NCBI RefSeq assembly: GCF_014204515.1
Contig: NZ_JACHLI010000020.1
Span: forward strand, 1 to 64,000
From: Pseudomonas nitroreducens
GTDB taxonomy: Bacteria; Pseudomonadota; Gammaproteobacteria; Pseudomonadales; Pseudomonadaceae
Direction: 5' to 3'
DNA: 64,000 bases
Shown: one piece after another, positions 30,037 to 37,254 of the stretch
Layout of the letters: every line of letters starts with the position of its first letter
Numbering within the stretch: the stretch's first letter is position 1
Notes under the pieces: generated by a model
The model's database searches: none
Told to the model about the DNA's origin: nothing
What the model saw: the letters and a program-made list of their open reading frames with translations, nothing else
Position numbers and translations under genes: made by a program

Positions 30037-30603
30037 ATGCGCTATTCCGAAGACCACAAGGCCCAGACCCGCGAACGCATCATCAACGAGGCGGCGCAGC
30101 GCTTTCGCAGCGAGGGCGTCGACGCCACCGGCCTGCAGACGCTGATGAAGGCGCTGGGCCTGACCCACGGCGGTTTCTACGCGCACTTCAAGTCCAAGGA
30201 CGAGTTGGTGGAGATCGCCCTGCAGCAAGCCGCCGCGCAGCTGCGCCCAGTGGTCGACCAGCAGTTCGAAAAGACTGACCCGCTGCCCGGCTTCATCGAC
30301 CAGTACCTCTCCCCTGGCCATCGCAACGCTCCCGGCAAGGGCTGCCCGCTGCCGACCATCTCGGCCGAACTGGGCGCCCGCGGCCATGCCAGCGCCACCA
30401 CCGACGCCATCGTCCAGGCGCGTATCGATGCCATCGAGAAGGCGCTGCCCAGCGAGCATGCCGAGGATGAGAGTGTCGCGATGCTCGCTACGCTGATCGG
30501 TGCGCTGGTGCTGGCACGCAGCGTGGCTGATCCGCAGATGTCCGACCGCATCCTGGAGAGCACGCGGCGGCATCTGAAGCGCGAGATCGGCGCGGCGGAG
30601 TGA
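30037..30603 (+). CDS. TetR-family transcriptional regulator
   Basis: A 188-residue TetR/AcrR-type repressor. The helix-turn-helix domain (about 10-55) reads TRERIINEAAQRFRSEGVDATGLQTLMKALGLTHGGFYAHFKSKDELV. The ligand domain with GKGCPLPTISAEL is like that of the NemR/AcrR groups that sense electrophiles or small organics. The start MRYSEDHK has AGGAG upstream. It is divergent from the adhesin gene (234 bp apart) and convergent with a short-chain dehydrogenase whose promoter carries an AT-rich palindrome; either could be its target. Confidence 0.85.
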   Translation: MRYSEDHKAQTRERIINEAAQRFRSEGVDATGLQTLMKALGLTHGGFYAHFKSKDELVEIALQQAAAQLRPVVDQQFEKTDPLPGFIDQYLSPGHRNAPGKGCPLPTISAELGARGHASATTDAIVQARIDAIEKALPSEHAEDESVAMLATLIGALVLARSVADPQMSDRILESTRRHLKREIGAAE

Positions 30604-30612
30604 GGCGCTTTT

Positions 30613-30838
30613 GTAGGGCGCATAACGCGCCAGCGTTATCCGCCGTTCAAGGGCCGGCGGATAACCTGTTCCAGGTTATTCGCCCTACGTTCCTTTTCTG
30701 GAAAGTTCGTGCCTGCTTACTCCCCTCACCCCAGCCCTCTCCCGCTGGGAGAGGGAGCCGCCCGTGCCGGCTGACGCCATGGACTCACGCCACACCGAAC
30801 GGTCCCCTCTCCCCTTGGGAGAGAGTTAGGGTGAGGGC
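30613..30838. repeat. REP-type palindrome plus facing GGGAGAGGG elements
   Basis: A GTAGGGCGC...GCCCTAC palindrome (30613-30688), then CCCCAGCCCTCTCCC (about 30720-30760) facing the inverted copy (about 30799-30838). The gap 30604-30976 holds these repeats and a terminator but no gene. Confidence 0.85.
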
Positions 30839-30909
30839 CAATCCGAGCGCGGATGCTCATCCGGAGCGAGTCATGCCCGCGATCGCCCGCGAAGACAAAA
30901 GCCGGGCAT

Positions 30910-30936
30910 AAAAAAGCCCCGGCACTGGGCCGGGGC
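30910..30936 (-). terminator. Intrinsic terminator of the short-chain dehydrogenase
   Basis: Stem GCCCCGGC / GCCGGGGC with a 5-nt loop, followed on the minus strand by T6; it lies 40 bp beyond the stop codon. Confidence 0.85.
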
Positions 30937-30976
30937 AAGCTTTTCGCCACTCAACTCTTCGCTTTACCTGCAGCGA

Positions 30977-31783
30977 TCAGCCCAGCGCCACGCCATAACG
31001 CTGCGCCGGGGCGCTGCGCGACAGGTTCGGCGCCATCTTCAGGCGCGCGGCGGTGAAGGCTTCGAATTCGCCGAATTCCGGCAGCGCCGGCAGGGTCACC
31101 ACTTCGCCCTGGGCCAGGCCGGCCAGGGCGGCGTCGACCATGTGGTTGACGTCCATCAGCATCTCCGCCGGCAGCGCGGAGATATCGGTGCCGGCGCGGT
31201 CCCAGATTTCGGTGCGGGTAGCGCCCGGCAGTACGGCCTGGATGCGCAGGCCCAGCGGCGCCAGCTCCTGCTGCATGGACAGGGTCAGATTGAGCACGAA
31301 GGCCTTGGTGGCGCTGTAGCTGCCGTTGAACAGCTCCGGCGCCAGGGCCAGCACCGAGGCCACGTTGATGATGGTGCCGCGACCGCGCCCGACGAAGGCC
31401 TTGGCGGCGGTGCCGGCCAGGCGCGCGGTGGCGGTGACGTTGAGCTCGATCATGCTTTCCAGGCGGTCCAGGTCGGTTTCCAGCAGGGTGCCGTTGATCG
31501 CCACGCCGGCGTTGTTCAGCAGCAGGCTGATGCTGGCGTCTTCAGCCAGGCGGGCCTCGATGCGGGCGCGGTCTTCGCGGCGGGTCAGGTCGGCCTTCAA
31601 TACGTCCACCGAGACGCCGTACTCCTTGCCCAGGCGCGCGGCCAGGGCTTCCAGGCGTTGCTGGTCGCGGGCCACCAGCAGCAGGTCGTAGCCCTGGGCG
31701 GCGAGGCGCTGGGCGTAAGTGGCGCCGATGCCGGAGGAAGCACCGGTGATCAGTGCGCGGCCCAGTTCGGATTTGGCATTCAT
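30977..31783 (-). CDS. Short-chain dehydrogenase/reductase (classical SDR)
   Basis: A 268-residue oxidoreductase. The cofactor motif TGASSGIG with Arg in the next strand (VARDQQRLEAL) suggests NADP preference; the active site is SVLALAPELFNGSYSATK (Ser, then YxxxK). NNAG is present. The start has GGAG 9 nt upstream. It resembles the DltE-like/YqjQ group (residues LLLNNAGVAINGTLLETD). The substrate is unknown. The gene is monocistronic, with its own promoter/operator and terminator. Confidence 0.88.
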   Translation of the reverse strand: MNAKSELGRALITGASSGIGATYAQRLAAQGYDLLLVARDQQRLEALAARLGKEYGVSVDVLKADLTRREDRARIEARLAEDASISLLLNNAGVAINGTLLETDLDRLESMIELNVTATARLAGTAAKAFVGRGRGTIINVASVLALAPELFNGSYSATKAFVLNLTLSMQQELAPLGLRIQAVLPGATRTEIWDRAGTDISALPAEMLMDVNHMVDAALAGLAQGEVVTLPALPEFGEFEAFTAARLKMAPNLSRSAPAQRYGVALG

Positions 31784-31882
31784 GGTTGGTTCTCCGGAGG
31801 CATTCGCCCCGCTTACAGGTTGGGTGGGCCAGGTGGCCGTGAAGCATGTCCGGCGTTGAATTACGACCGTCATCTGATTTCG

Positions 31883-31911
31883 AATATTATACTCATAATA
31901 TTATCCGTCAA
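31883..31911 (-). promoter_or_regulatory. Sigma-70-like promoter with embedded palindrome for the SDR
   Basis: Read on the minus strand, TTGACG (31906-31911) is followed after 14-16 bp by TATAAT/TAATAT. The spacer and -10 contain the palindrome AATATTAT-actc-ATAATATT. An operator overlapping the core promoter fits repression by a TetR-type protein; the one at 30.0-30.6 kb is the nearest candidate. Confidence 0.55.
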
Positions 31912-32114
31912 GGTCTATCCAGCAGTGCTGACGAACGGCGCGAGAAACGTCTGGAAGCCAGGAAGGACGGGCACCACAAGCCATCCGGCGGTTTAGGTTG
32001 CCCATTCCAGAGCGCCCGCGAGAGGCTCACGGGCGTCTCCACACAAGAACAATCCCGGAGCGTCACCTGCACTTGGCTGCCGTCTACGAACCGGAGCGAT
32101 CCGGAGGAGGACCC

Positions 32115-32252
32115 ATGCGATTGCGCTGCTTTTTCCTGGGATGTGTTTGGGATGAAGGGAGTCTGACCGAAGTCGGCCGCGTGCCGATGCTGTGCCAACG
32201 CTGCACGCGCTGCGGTGCACAGCGATACCTCAACCCCGAGCCGGAAATCTGA
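32115..32252 (+). CDS. Cys-rich 45-residue small protein
   Basis: A 45-residue protein starting MRLRCFFLGCVWDEG with Cys at positions 5, 10, 27, 30 and 33; the C-x2-C-x2-C cluster (LCQRCTRCGA) followed by an aromatic residue looks like a metal-binding knuckle. The start is supported by GGAGGAGG just upstream. From memory it matches the small Pseudomonas family named PSPA7_2676 Cys-rich small protein. It lies alone between the SDR and the amine dehydrogenase operon. Function unknown; zinc binding is an inference from the cysteines. Confidence 0.65.
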   Translation: MRLRCFFLGCVWDEGSLTEVGRVPMLCQRCTRCGAQRYLNPEPEI

Positions 32253-32268
32253 AGTCGGCCCAAAGAAA

Positions 32269-32298
32269 ATGCCCGGAGCACTTTCGTGCTCCGGGCAT
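32269..32298 (-). terminator. Terminator of the amine dehydrogenase operon
   Basis: Stem ATGCCCGGAGCAC-tttc-GTGCTCCGGGCAT, followed on the minus strand by TTTCTTT. It lies 36 bp beyond the stop of the beta-subunit gene. On the plus strand it also ends transcription of the small Cys-rich gene. Confidence 0.85.
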
Positions 32299-32333
32299 CG
32301 GGTGTTGCCCTGTGACGATCAGTCAGCCAGGAA

Positions 32334-33467
32334 TCAGTTGGCGACGAACGCCTGGCTAGTGGTGATCGCCATGTCGCCGCCGGGCAGCTTCAGGTCGCCG
32401 ATACGCTCCAGGCTGTCGGCGTCGTAGATCGCCACGTCGTTCAGGGTGCCGGTCAGGTACAGCTTGTTGCCGGCCTTGTTGGTGGACAGGCAGTAGTAGG
32501 AGTGGTCCAGGTTCGCCGCCTTGACCAGCTTCTGTTCCTTGATGTCGTACTTGGCCAGGCGGTTGAGCACGCCGTAGACGATGTTGCGATCCTTGGCCGA
32601 GCGAATGCCGCTGAAGTACACCTCGGTGACCGGGCCGAAGTCGACGGTCTCGGTCTTGCCGGTGGCCAGGTCGATGTTGAAGAAGCCGTAGAGGAAATCG
32701 GCCGTGGCCATGTCCTGCTTGGCGTCCTTGAACTTCGCCGTGGTGTAGAGCAGCGAGAAGTCACGCGGATAGGTCTGCTGGTTCCACACGTAGAGCACAT
32801 CTGGCGGCGCGTAGTTGGGGCGCTTCCAGTTGCGGCTGGGGATCACCACGTCGAACTTGCCGGTCTTCACGTCCACCTTGTAGATGTCCGGGCCCGCCAC
32901 GTAGAGGGTGCCGTCGTCGCCGCTCTGCATGATGGTCAGCTGGCGCGGCGCCGGGAAGGTGCGTACCGGCTTGGCGTCCATGCCGTCGGCGACGGAGTAG
33001 ACCTGCAGGCGCGGCTGCTGCACCTCGTAGTGCTCGGAGAGGATCAGCGTCGGATTGGCGATGGCATAGATTTCCTTGCCGTCGTGGCTGACGGTCATGG
33101 AGAACATCGCCTTGGCATTCTCGCCGGGCTTCTGCGCGATGGTGGCGTGGAACACCGGTTTGCAGTCATCGAGCTGGATGCCGTAGATGTCCGCGTAGTG
33201 GTTGCTGAGGATGTAGGCGACCTTGCGGTCCGGCGACAGCTGGGTCATGCCCGGGCCGTATGCGCCGGGGATGGTGCAGGTCTTGAACAGCTTGTCGGTC
33301 TGCATGTCGATGACGTGCAGGTTGTTGGGGTAGTTGGTGCTGATCAGGTACTCGTGGCCACTTTCCAGCGCCTTGCCGGTGTCGGCGCCGGCATCGGCGG
33401 CGACGGCTTGCAGCGCGCAGGCCAGCGAGAGGCCGCCGAGCGCGGCGGCGAATGCTTTTCTGGACAT
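32334..33467 (-). CDS. peaD: Quinohemoprotein amine dehydrogenase, beta subunit
   Basis: A 377-residue periplasmic protein with a signal peptide (MSRKAFAAALGGLSLACALQAVA). The mature part is a seven-bladed YVTN-type beta-propeller: repeated patterns such as NNLHVIDMQTDKLFKTC, LSPDRKVAYILSNHY and NKAGNKLYLTGTLNDVAIYD. In the known enzyme (P. putida, Paracoccus) this propeller packs against the gamma subunit and helps form the active site for primary amine oxidation. Start: GAGG about 9 nt upstream. Last gene of the operon alpha - maturase - gamma - beta. Confidence 0.95.
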   Translation of the reverse strand: MSRKAFAAALGGLSLACALQAVAADAGADTGKALESGHEYLISTNYPNNLHVIDMQTDKLFKTCTIPGAYGPGMTQLSPDRKVAYILSNHYADIYGIQLDDCKPVFHATIAQKPGENAKAMFSMTVSHDGKEIYAIANPTLILSEHYEVQQPRLQVYSVADGMDAKPVRTFPAPRQLTIMQSGDDGTLYVAGPDIYKVDVKTGKFDVVIPSRNWKRPNYAPPDVLYVWNQQTYPRDFSLLYTTAKFKDAKQDMATADFLYGFFNIDLATGKTETVDFGPVTEVYFSGIRSAKDRNIVYGVLNRLAKYDIKEQKLVKAANLDHSYYCLSTNKAGNKLYLTGTLNDVAIYDADSLERIGDLKLPGGDMAITTSQAFVAN

Positions 33468-33496
33468 GCAGGTTTTCCTCTTGTTCTTCTGTCCGA

Positions 33497-33820
33497 TCAT
33501 TTGTCGTCCGGGAATACGGTGCCGAGGTTGCGCCAGTTTTCGGCCGAGGCCTGCGCATCCTTGTTCCAGTCGGGGTAGGTGCTCATCATGTCCGGCACCT
33601 GGGCCGGCCACCAGCAAGGGTCGGAGCAGCCGTAGAGGTCCGCTTCCATCGGCTGGCAGAGCGAGGACACGCCGCCGAACACGTCGACTTCCCAGCCCGG
33701 ATCGGTGGTCGCCGCGCAGCCGGCCACGGAGTTCATCGCCACCACGTCCTCGATGCGATCCTCGGCGGCGGCCTGTTCGAGCTTCTGTGCTTTGGTGTTG
33801 ATCGCTTTCAGATGTTTCAT
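33497..33820 (-). CDS. qhpC: Quinohemoprotein amine dehydrogenase, gamma subunit (CTQ-bearing)
   Basis: A 107-residue precursor of the catalytic subunit, with a 28-residue leader and a 79-residue mature part. Every residue needed for the unusual crosslinks is present. Cys35-Glu44, Cys55-Asp61 and Cys69-Asp77 match the three thioether bridges (mature 7-16, 27-33, 41-49). Cys65 and Trp71 match the pair that becomes cysteine tryptophylquinone (mature 37 and 43). The leader MKHLKAINTKAQKLEQ... is not a Sec signal; in the known system it is recognised by the radical-SAM maturase and later removed by a protease. It starts 1 nt after the maturase stop, with GGAAGG inside that gene. Confidence 0.97.
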   Translation of the reverse strand: MKHLKAINTKAQKLEQAAAEDRIEDVVAMNSVAGCAATTDPGWEVDVFGGVSSLCQPMEADLYGCSDPCWWPAQVPDMMSTYPDWNKDAQASAENWRNLGTVFPDDK

Positions 33821-33821
33821 G

Positions 33822-35252
33822 TCAGTGCGCCTTCCGCGGAGTGATGTGGCGGTCGATGAAGCTGGGGTTCGAAGCCATGATCCGGCTGTAGACTTCGATG
33901 CCGAAATCGACCCAGTCCCTCATCAGTTCGCAGTAGTGGTAGGTGGGGTGCGCCGGGTCGCCGTAGCGCGCATAGCTCTCGTGGTAGCAGCCGCCGGAGC
34001 AGAGGTTGCGGATGTGGCAGCTGGCGCAGCCGGTGTCGGTGCGATCCAGGCGCTGCGAGAGGAAGTCGTTCAGCTCGGCCTGCTTCACCCCTTCGTGGAC
34101 GTTGCCGAAGGTCGGCAGCGAAGAACCGGTGAAGCGGTGGCAGAGGTTCAGCTCGCCCTTGTGGTCCACCGCCAGCATCTTCAGGCCGGCGCCGCATGGC
34201 AGGGCCTTCTTCTGCCCTTCGTGGATGTCGGTGATCAGCTGGTGCAGGTTGGAGAAGCCGATGTTGCGCCCTTCCAGCGCCTCGACCAGGTAGCGACGGC
34301 CGAGGGCCTTCATGCCGGCGAAGACCTCCTTCAGCTCGTCGCTGGTGAGGTTGTAGCTGCTGATGTCGCCCGAGGTGACCGGCGCGAAGCCGACTTCGGC
34401 GAAGCCCATCTCGTTGAACAGATGGTTCCAGATGGTCTCGACATCGGTGACGCCAGTGGTCAGCGTCACCCGCGCGCCGACCGGCCGCGCGGTGTAGCGC
34501 GACAGCAGCATGTCGGCCTTGCGCCGCACCACGTCATAGGTGCCCTGCCCGCCCACGGTGATGCGGTTGCGGTCGTGCACCGTCTTCGGCCCGTCGATAC
34601 TGATCGAGATACCGAAGCGATGGGCGTTGAGCCAGTCGACGATTTCCTCGGTGAGCAGCGTGGCGTTGGTGGTCATGACGAAGTCCACCGTCTTGCCCAG
34701 CTCGCCGAAGCGCCGTTCGCAGTAAGCGACCATGTGCTCGATCAGCGGGCGGTTGGACAGCGGTTCGCCACCGAAGAACACCACGGTGTAGCGCGGCTCG
34801 TCGGGGGATTCCTGGATCAGCATTTCCACCGAAGCCTCGGCGGTTTCCGCGCCCATCTTCTTGCCGGCGGAGGGCTTGTCCAGGTCTTCCTTGTAGCAGT
34901 AGGTGCAACTGAGGTTGCAGCCGGTGTTGACGTTCAGCACCACGGTGTTGAGCGCAGTGCGGTCAACCTTCTTGATGCCGATTTCAGGGGTCAGCGGCGA
35001 GCCGTCGCTGACCAGCTCCAGCGCGATCAGCTCGCGCAGGGTCTCGTCGATTTCCTCGGCGCCGAAGCGCCCGCTCAGGCGCTGGGTCAGCTCGTCCGGC
35101 GAGCAGGCCTGCCCGCGCAGCGCGTCGATGATCCCACCGGTGAGCTCGTCGCTGGCGAACAGCGAGGAACTGGGGATGTGGAACAACAGGCGGTCGGCGT
35201 CCACCTGCACTTCGTGCAGGTTGCGTTCGACCAGATTCAAGATGGCGCCCAT
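33822..35252 (-). CDS. peaB: Radical-SAM maturase of amine dehydrogenase gamma subunit
   Basis: A 476-residue SPASM-type radical-SAM enzyme (QhpD) that forms the intra-peptide Cys-to-Asp/Glu thioether bonds in the gamma subunit. The [4Fe-4S]/SAM motif is CNLSCTYC (Cys about 113, 117, 120), followed by FFGGEPLSNRP. Auxiliary-cluster cysteines are visible in LPCGAGLKM, NLCHRF and TGCASCHIRNLCSGGCYHE. GGGAGG precedes the ATG. A small hairpin CCCACC-cgca-GGTGGG (35280-35295) lies in the 75-bp gap after peaA and could lower maturase expression relative to the structural subunit (inference). Confidence 0.96.
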   Translation of the reverse strand: MGAILNLVERNLHEVQVDADRLLFHIPSSSLFASDELTGGIIDALRGQACSPDELTQRLSGRFGAEEIDETLRELIALELVSDGSPLTPEIGIKKVDRTALNTVVLNVNTGCNLSCTYCYKEDLDKPSAGKKMGAETAEASVEMLIQESPDEPRYTVVFFGGEPLSNRPLIEHMVAYCERRFGELGKTVDFVMTTNATLLTEEIVDWLNAHRFGISISIDGPKTVHDRNRITVGGQGTYDVVRRKADMLLSRYTARPVGARVTLTTGVTDVETIWNHLFNEMGFAEVGFAPVTSGDISSYNLTSDELKEVFAGMKALGRRYLVEALEGRNIGFSNLHQLITDIHEGQKKALPCGAGLKMLAVDHKGELNLCHRFTGSSLPTFGNVHEGVKQAELNDFLSQRLDRTDTGCASCHIRNLCSGGCYHESYARYGDPAHPTYHYCELMRDWVDFGIEVYSRIMASNPSFIDRHITPRKAH

Positions 35253-35327
35253 GGCGACCTCCCGGAACTCTTGGGTTTGCCCACCCGCAGGTGGGGCTCA
35301 CGTCATCAGTTCATCCAATCCCGTTCA

Positions 35328-36899
35328 TCACGGAATCGGCGGGTTGTTCCAGCGTTGCACGGTGACGATCATGTGCCCTTCGCCCTTGTGCGACTGGCCG
35401 GCGTCATCCACCGCGGCGATCACCTTCAGGTTGCCGGCGTTGTTGGTCATCATCTTGCGCGCAGGGTTGGGGCCGGCATCGCCCGGCGTGAAGATGCCGC
35501 TGTCGGCGTCCATCACCCCGGCGTACTTGATGTCCTCGTCTTCCTTGGCGCGGTCATCGAAGGGCTCCACCGACCATTGCGCCGGGAACACGCCGATGCG
35601 GAACGGCTTGCCGTCGGCGCCCTTGCCCCAGGCCTCGGCGTCGAAGCTGCCCTGCACCTTGGGCGTGGAACCGCCATTGCCGCCGATGCGCGAAATGGAG
35701 AACTCCGGGACTACCTTCACTTCGGCGATGTCCTTGTACACCGCGAGGTTGCCGCCCTTGGCGCTGCCCACGGTGACGTCGCGCTCGCCGGCGGCAGCGG
35801 CAGCATCGGCCTTGACCTTCACGGTCACGCGCTCAGGCGTCTCGGACACTACCGATACGACCTCCACGCCCTTGCCGAACGACGGCTTGCCCTTCAGGCC
35901 GGTGCCGACCACGCTGACCTCGGTCTCGGCACCTGCCTTGATGTAGGCCGGCTGCACGCCCAGCACGTGGCTGGTGCCGTCCTTCGCCGCAACGAAGTCC
36001 AGGCCGCGCTCGTCATGGGCTTTGTCGAACATGCGGCCCTGCATCTGGCCGTTGAGAGCGGCGAATACCTGACGCATGGTCACGTCACCGACTGTGACCG
36101 CGCCGCGCCATTCGTAGCCGTTGTACAGCACAGCGCTGCCCTCGCCGCTGAACGGCGAGCCGTCGGCGTACTGGCCCTTCACGCTGAGTTTGAAGGCGTC
36201 GTCGCCGTCCTGGGTCACCTTCATGCTGCCAGCCAGGTCACCCTTGCCCGGCATGTGTCCGGCGAAGCTCCAGCTGCCGGCCAGCGCCTCGGCCCTGGGC
36301 CGGTTCTTCTGCCAGTCGGACCAGGCCTGGCTGTCCAGCGGGTAGCGCTTGGCCAGTTCGGGGATCATTTCCTTCTTCGCCAGGTCGAACCAGTCGCGGT
36401 CGCGGGCCAGGGCCTGGTATTCCAGCGACGGCCAGCGGCCGAGGTGGAAGTTCACCAGCTTCTCCCACTCCGCCGCCGGGCGGCGCTGCAAGGCGATGCG
36501 CGCGGCCGAGTGGCAGCGGGCGCACATCTGCTCGAAGTTGGTATCGAAGTCTTCGACGGTGTTCAGCCGGCGTTCGAGGGCGTAGCGCACGCCATCGGTC
36601 TCGCTGGGCGCCAGGCCCTGCTTGTCGGCGAGGAACTTGACCACCGAGCGACGCTCCTCGTCGGTGATCTTCAGGCCGTACATCACCTGCATGCGGGCGA
36701 TGCTCATCAGCCAGCCTTCGGGGGTCTTGCGCTGGTGGCTGATGCGGCTGAGGGAATTGTTGCCTTCGGGCGTATGGCACGCCTGGCACTTGGCGTTGAT
36801 GATCGCCTGGCCTTCGGGTGCGGCCTGGGCCGTCTGGTGCAGCGCAAGGGCCAGTGCGGCCAGGGTTCCGGCACCCAGATAGTGCCGAAGTCGTGTCAT
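35328..36899 (-). CDS. peaA: Quinohemoprotein amine dehydrogenase, alpha subunit (dihaem)
   Basis: A 523-residue periplasmic protein. After the signal peptide (TLAALALALHQTAQA), the dihaem cytochrome c domain holds CQACH (about residue 38) and CARCH (about 127); the rest (about 200-523) is a series of beta-barrel/Ig-like domains as in the known structure. It passes electrons from the CTQ cofactor to an external cytochrome or azurin. The ATG used here has AGGAGG 13 nt upstream, too far; a TTG two codons earlier (36905) has ideal 7-nt spacing and may be the true start. First gene of the operon. Confidence 0.95.
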   Translation of the reverse strand: MTRLRHYLGAGTLAALALALHQTAQAAPEGQAIINAKCQACHTPEGNNSLSRISHQRKTPEGWLMSIARMQVMYGLKITDEERRSVVKFLADKQGLAPSETDGVRYALERRLNTVEDFDTNFEQMCARCHSAARIALQRRPAAEWEKLVNFHLGRWPSLEYQALARDRDWFDLAKKEMIPELAKRYPLDSQAWSDWQKNRPRAEALAGSWSFAGHMPGKGDLAGSMKVTQDGDDAFKLSVKGQYADGSPFSGEGSAVLYNGYEWRGAVTVGDVTMRQVFAALNGQMQGRMFDKAHDERGLDFVAAKDGTSHVLGVQPAYIKAGAETEVSVVGTGLKGKPSFGKGVEVVSVVSETPERVTVKVKADAAAAAGERDVTVGSAKGGNLAVYKDIAEVKVVPEFSISRIGGNGGSTPKVQGSFDAEAWGKGADGKPFRIGVFPAQWSVEPFDDRAKEDEDIKYAGVMDADSGIFTPGDAGPNPARKMMTNNAGNLKVIAAVDDAGQSHKGEGHMIVTVQRWNNPPIP

Positions 36900-36962
36900 C
36901 TTCAAGGTCAGGCCTCCTCGGTATTCTTGTTGGTTATTCGCGCCCACCGATGGGCTAAGAAC

Positions 36963-37094
36963 CTGCTTACGATCTGCTGCGCGTCGGCATAACTGCGTTG
37001 AAATCGGTCTCGGGATGCTCATTTACGGCGAGTAAACTCCGCTCCCTCAACCGATTTCGCCTTGTTCTGCTCTAGCTCGCAAGATCGTAAGCAG
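36963..37094. repeat. 132-bp element with 13-bp perfect terminal inverted repeats in the peaA leader
   Basis: CTGCTTACGATCT (36963-36975) and AGATCGTAAGCAG (37082-37094) are perfect inverted copies. The inner part contains CGTTGAAATCGG ... CCGATTTCGCC, a second inverted pair. From memory similar elements occur widely in intergenic DNA of fluorescent pseudomonads. It has no coding capacity, and it lies between the predicted sigma-54 promoter and the peaA start, so it would be transcribed as part of the leader. Confidence 0.7.
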
Positions 37095-37124
37095 ATTCCA
37101 AGAGCGAGCTCTTCAAAGCGATTT

Positions 37125-37140
37125 AGCAGGTTGTGTGCCA
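37125..37140 (-). promoter_or_regulatory. Sigma-54 promoter candidate for peaA
   Basis: Read on the minus strand: TGGCAC-acaac-CTGCT, with the GG and GC dinucleotides 10 bp apart as required for -24/-12 elements. It lies about 220 bp upstream of peaA, and a 19-bp palindrome sits about 110 bp further upstream, a normal enhancer distance. Confidence 0.55.
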
Positions 37141-37235
37141 CTACTGCGCAAGCCGCGCCGAATCAGGCTTTCGGTGCCACTTGCGGGCACTGGCAAGGCA
37201 TCACGGCACCTTGCCTGCGTCACATTTCGCGATTG

Positions 37236-37254
37236 CTGTCTAACTCTGAGACAG
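37236..37254. promoter_or_regulatory. 19-bp palindrome (operator copy 1, upstream of peaA)
   Basis: CTGTCTAACTCTGAGACAG: perfect arms CTGTCT / AGACAG. It overlaps the stop codon of the haem-lyase gene. It shares CTGT..., a central A-x-T-x-TG and GACAG with two other 19-bp palindromes at 39572 and 41803. Upstream of it toward the peaA promoter, GGCAAGG / CCTTGCC (37192-37215) forms a further inverted repeat. Confidence 0.55.

Noticed and set aside
37192..37215. GGCAAGG/CCTTGCC inverted repeat as terminator of the haem-lyase gene
   Set aside because: No T-run on the minus strand; left as an unassigned palindrome in the peaA upstream region.
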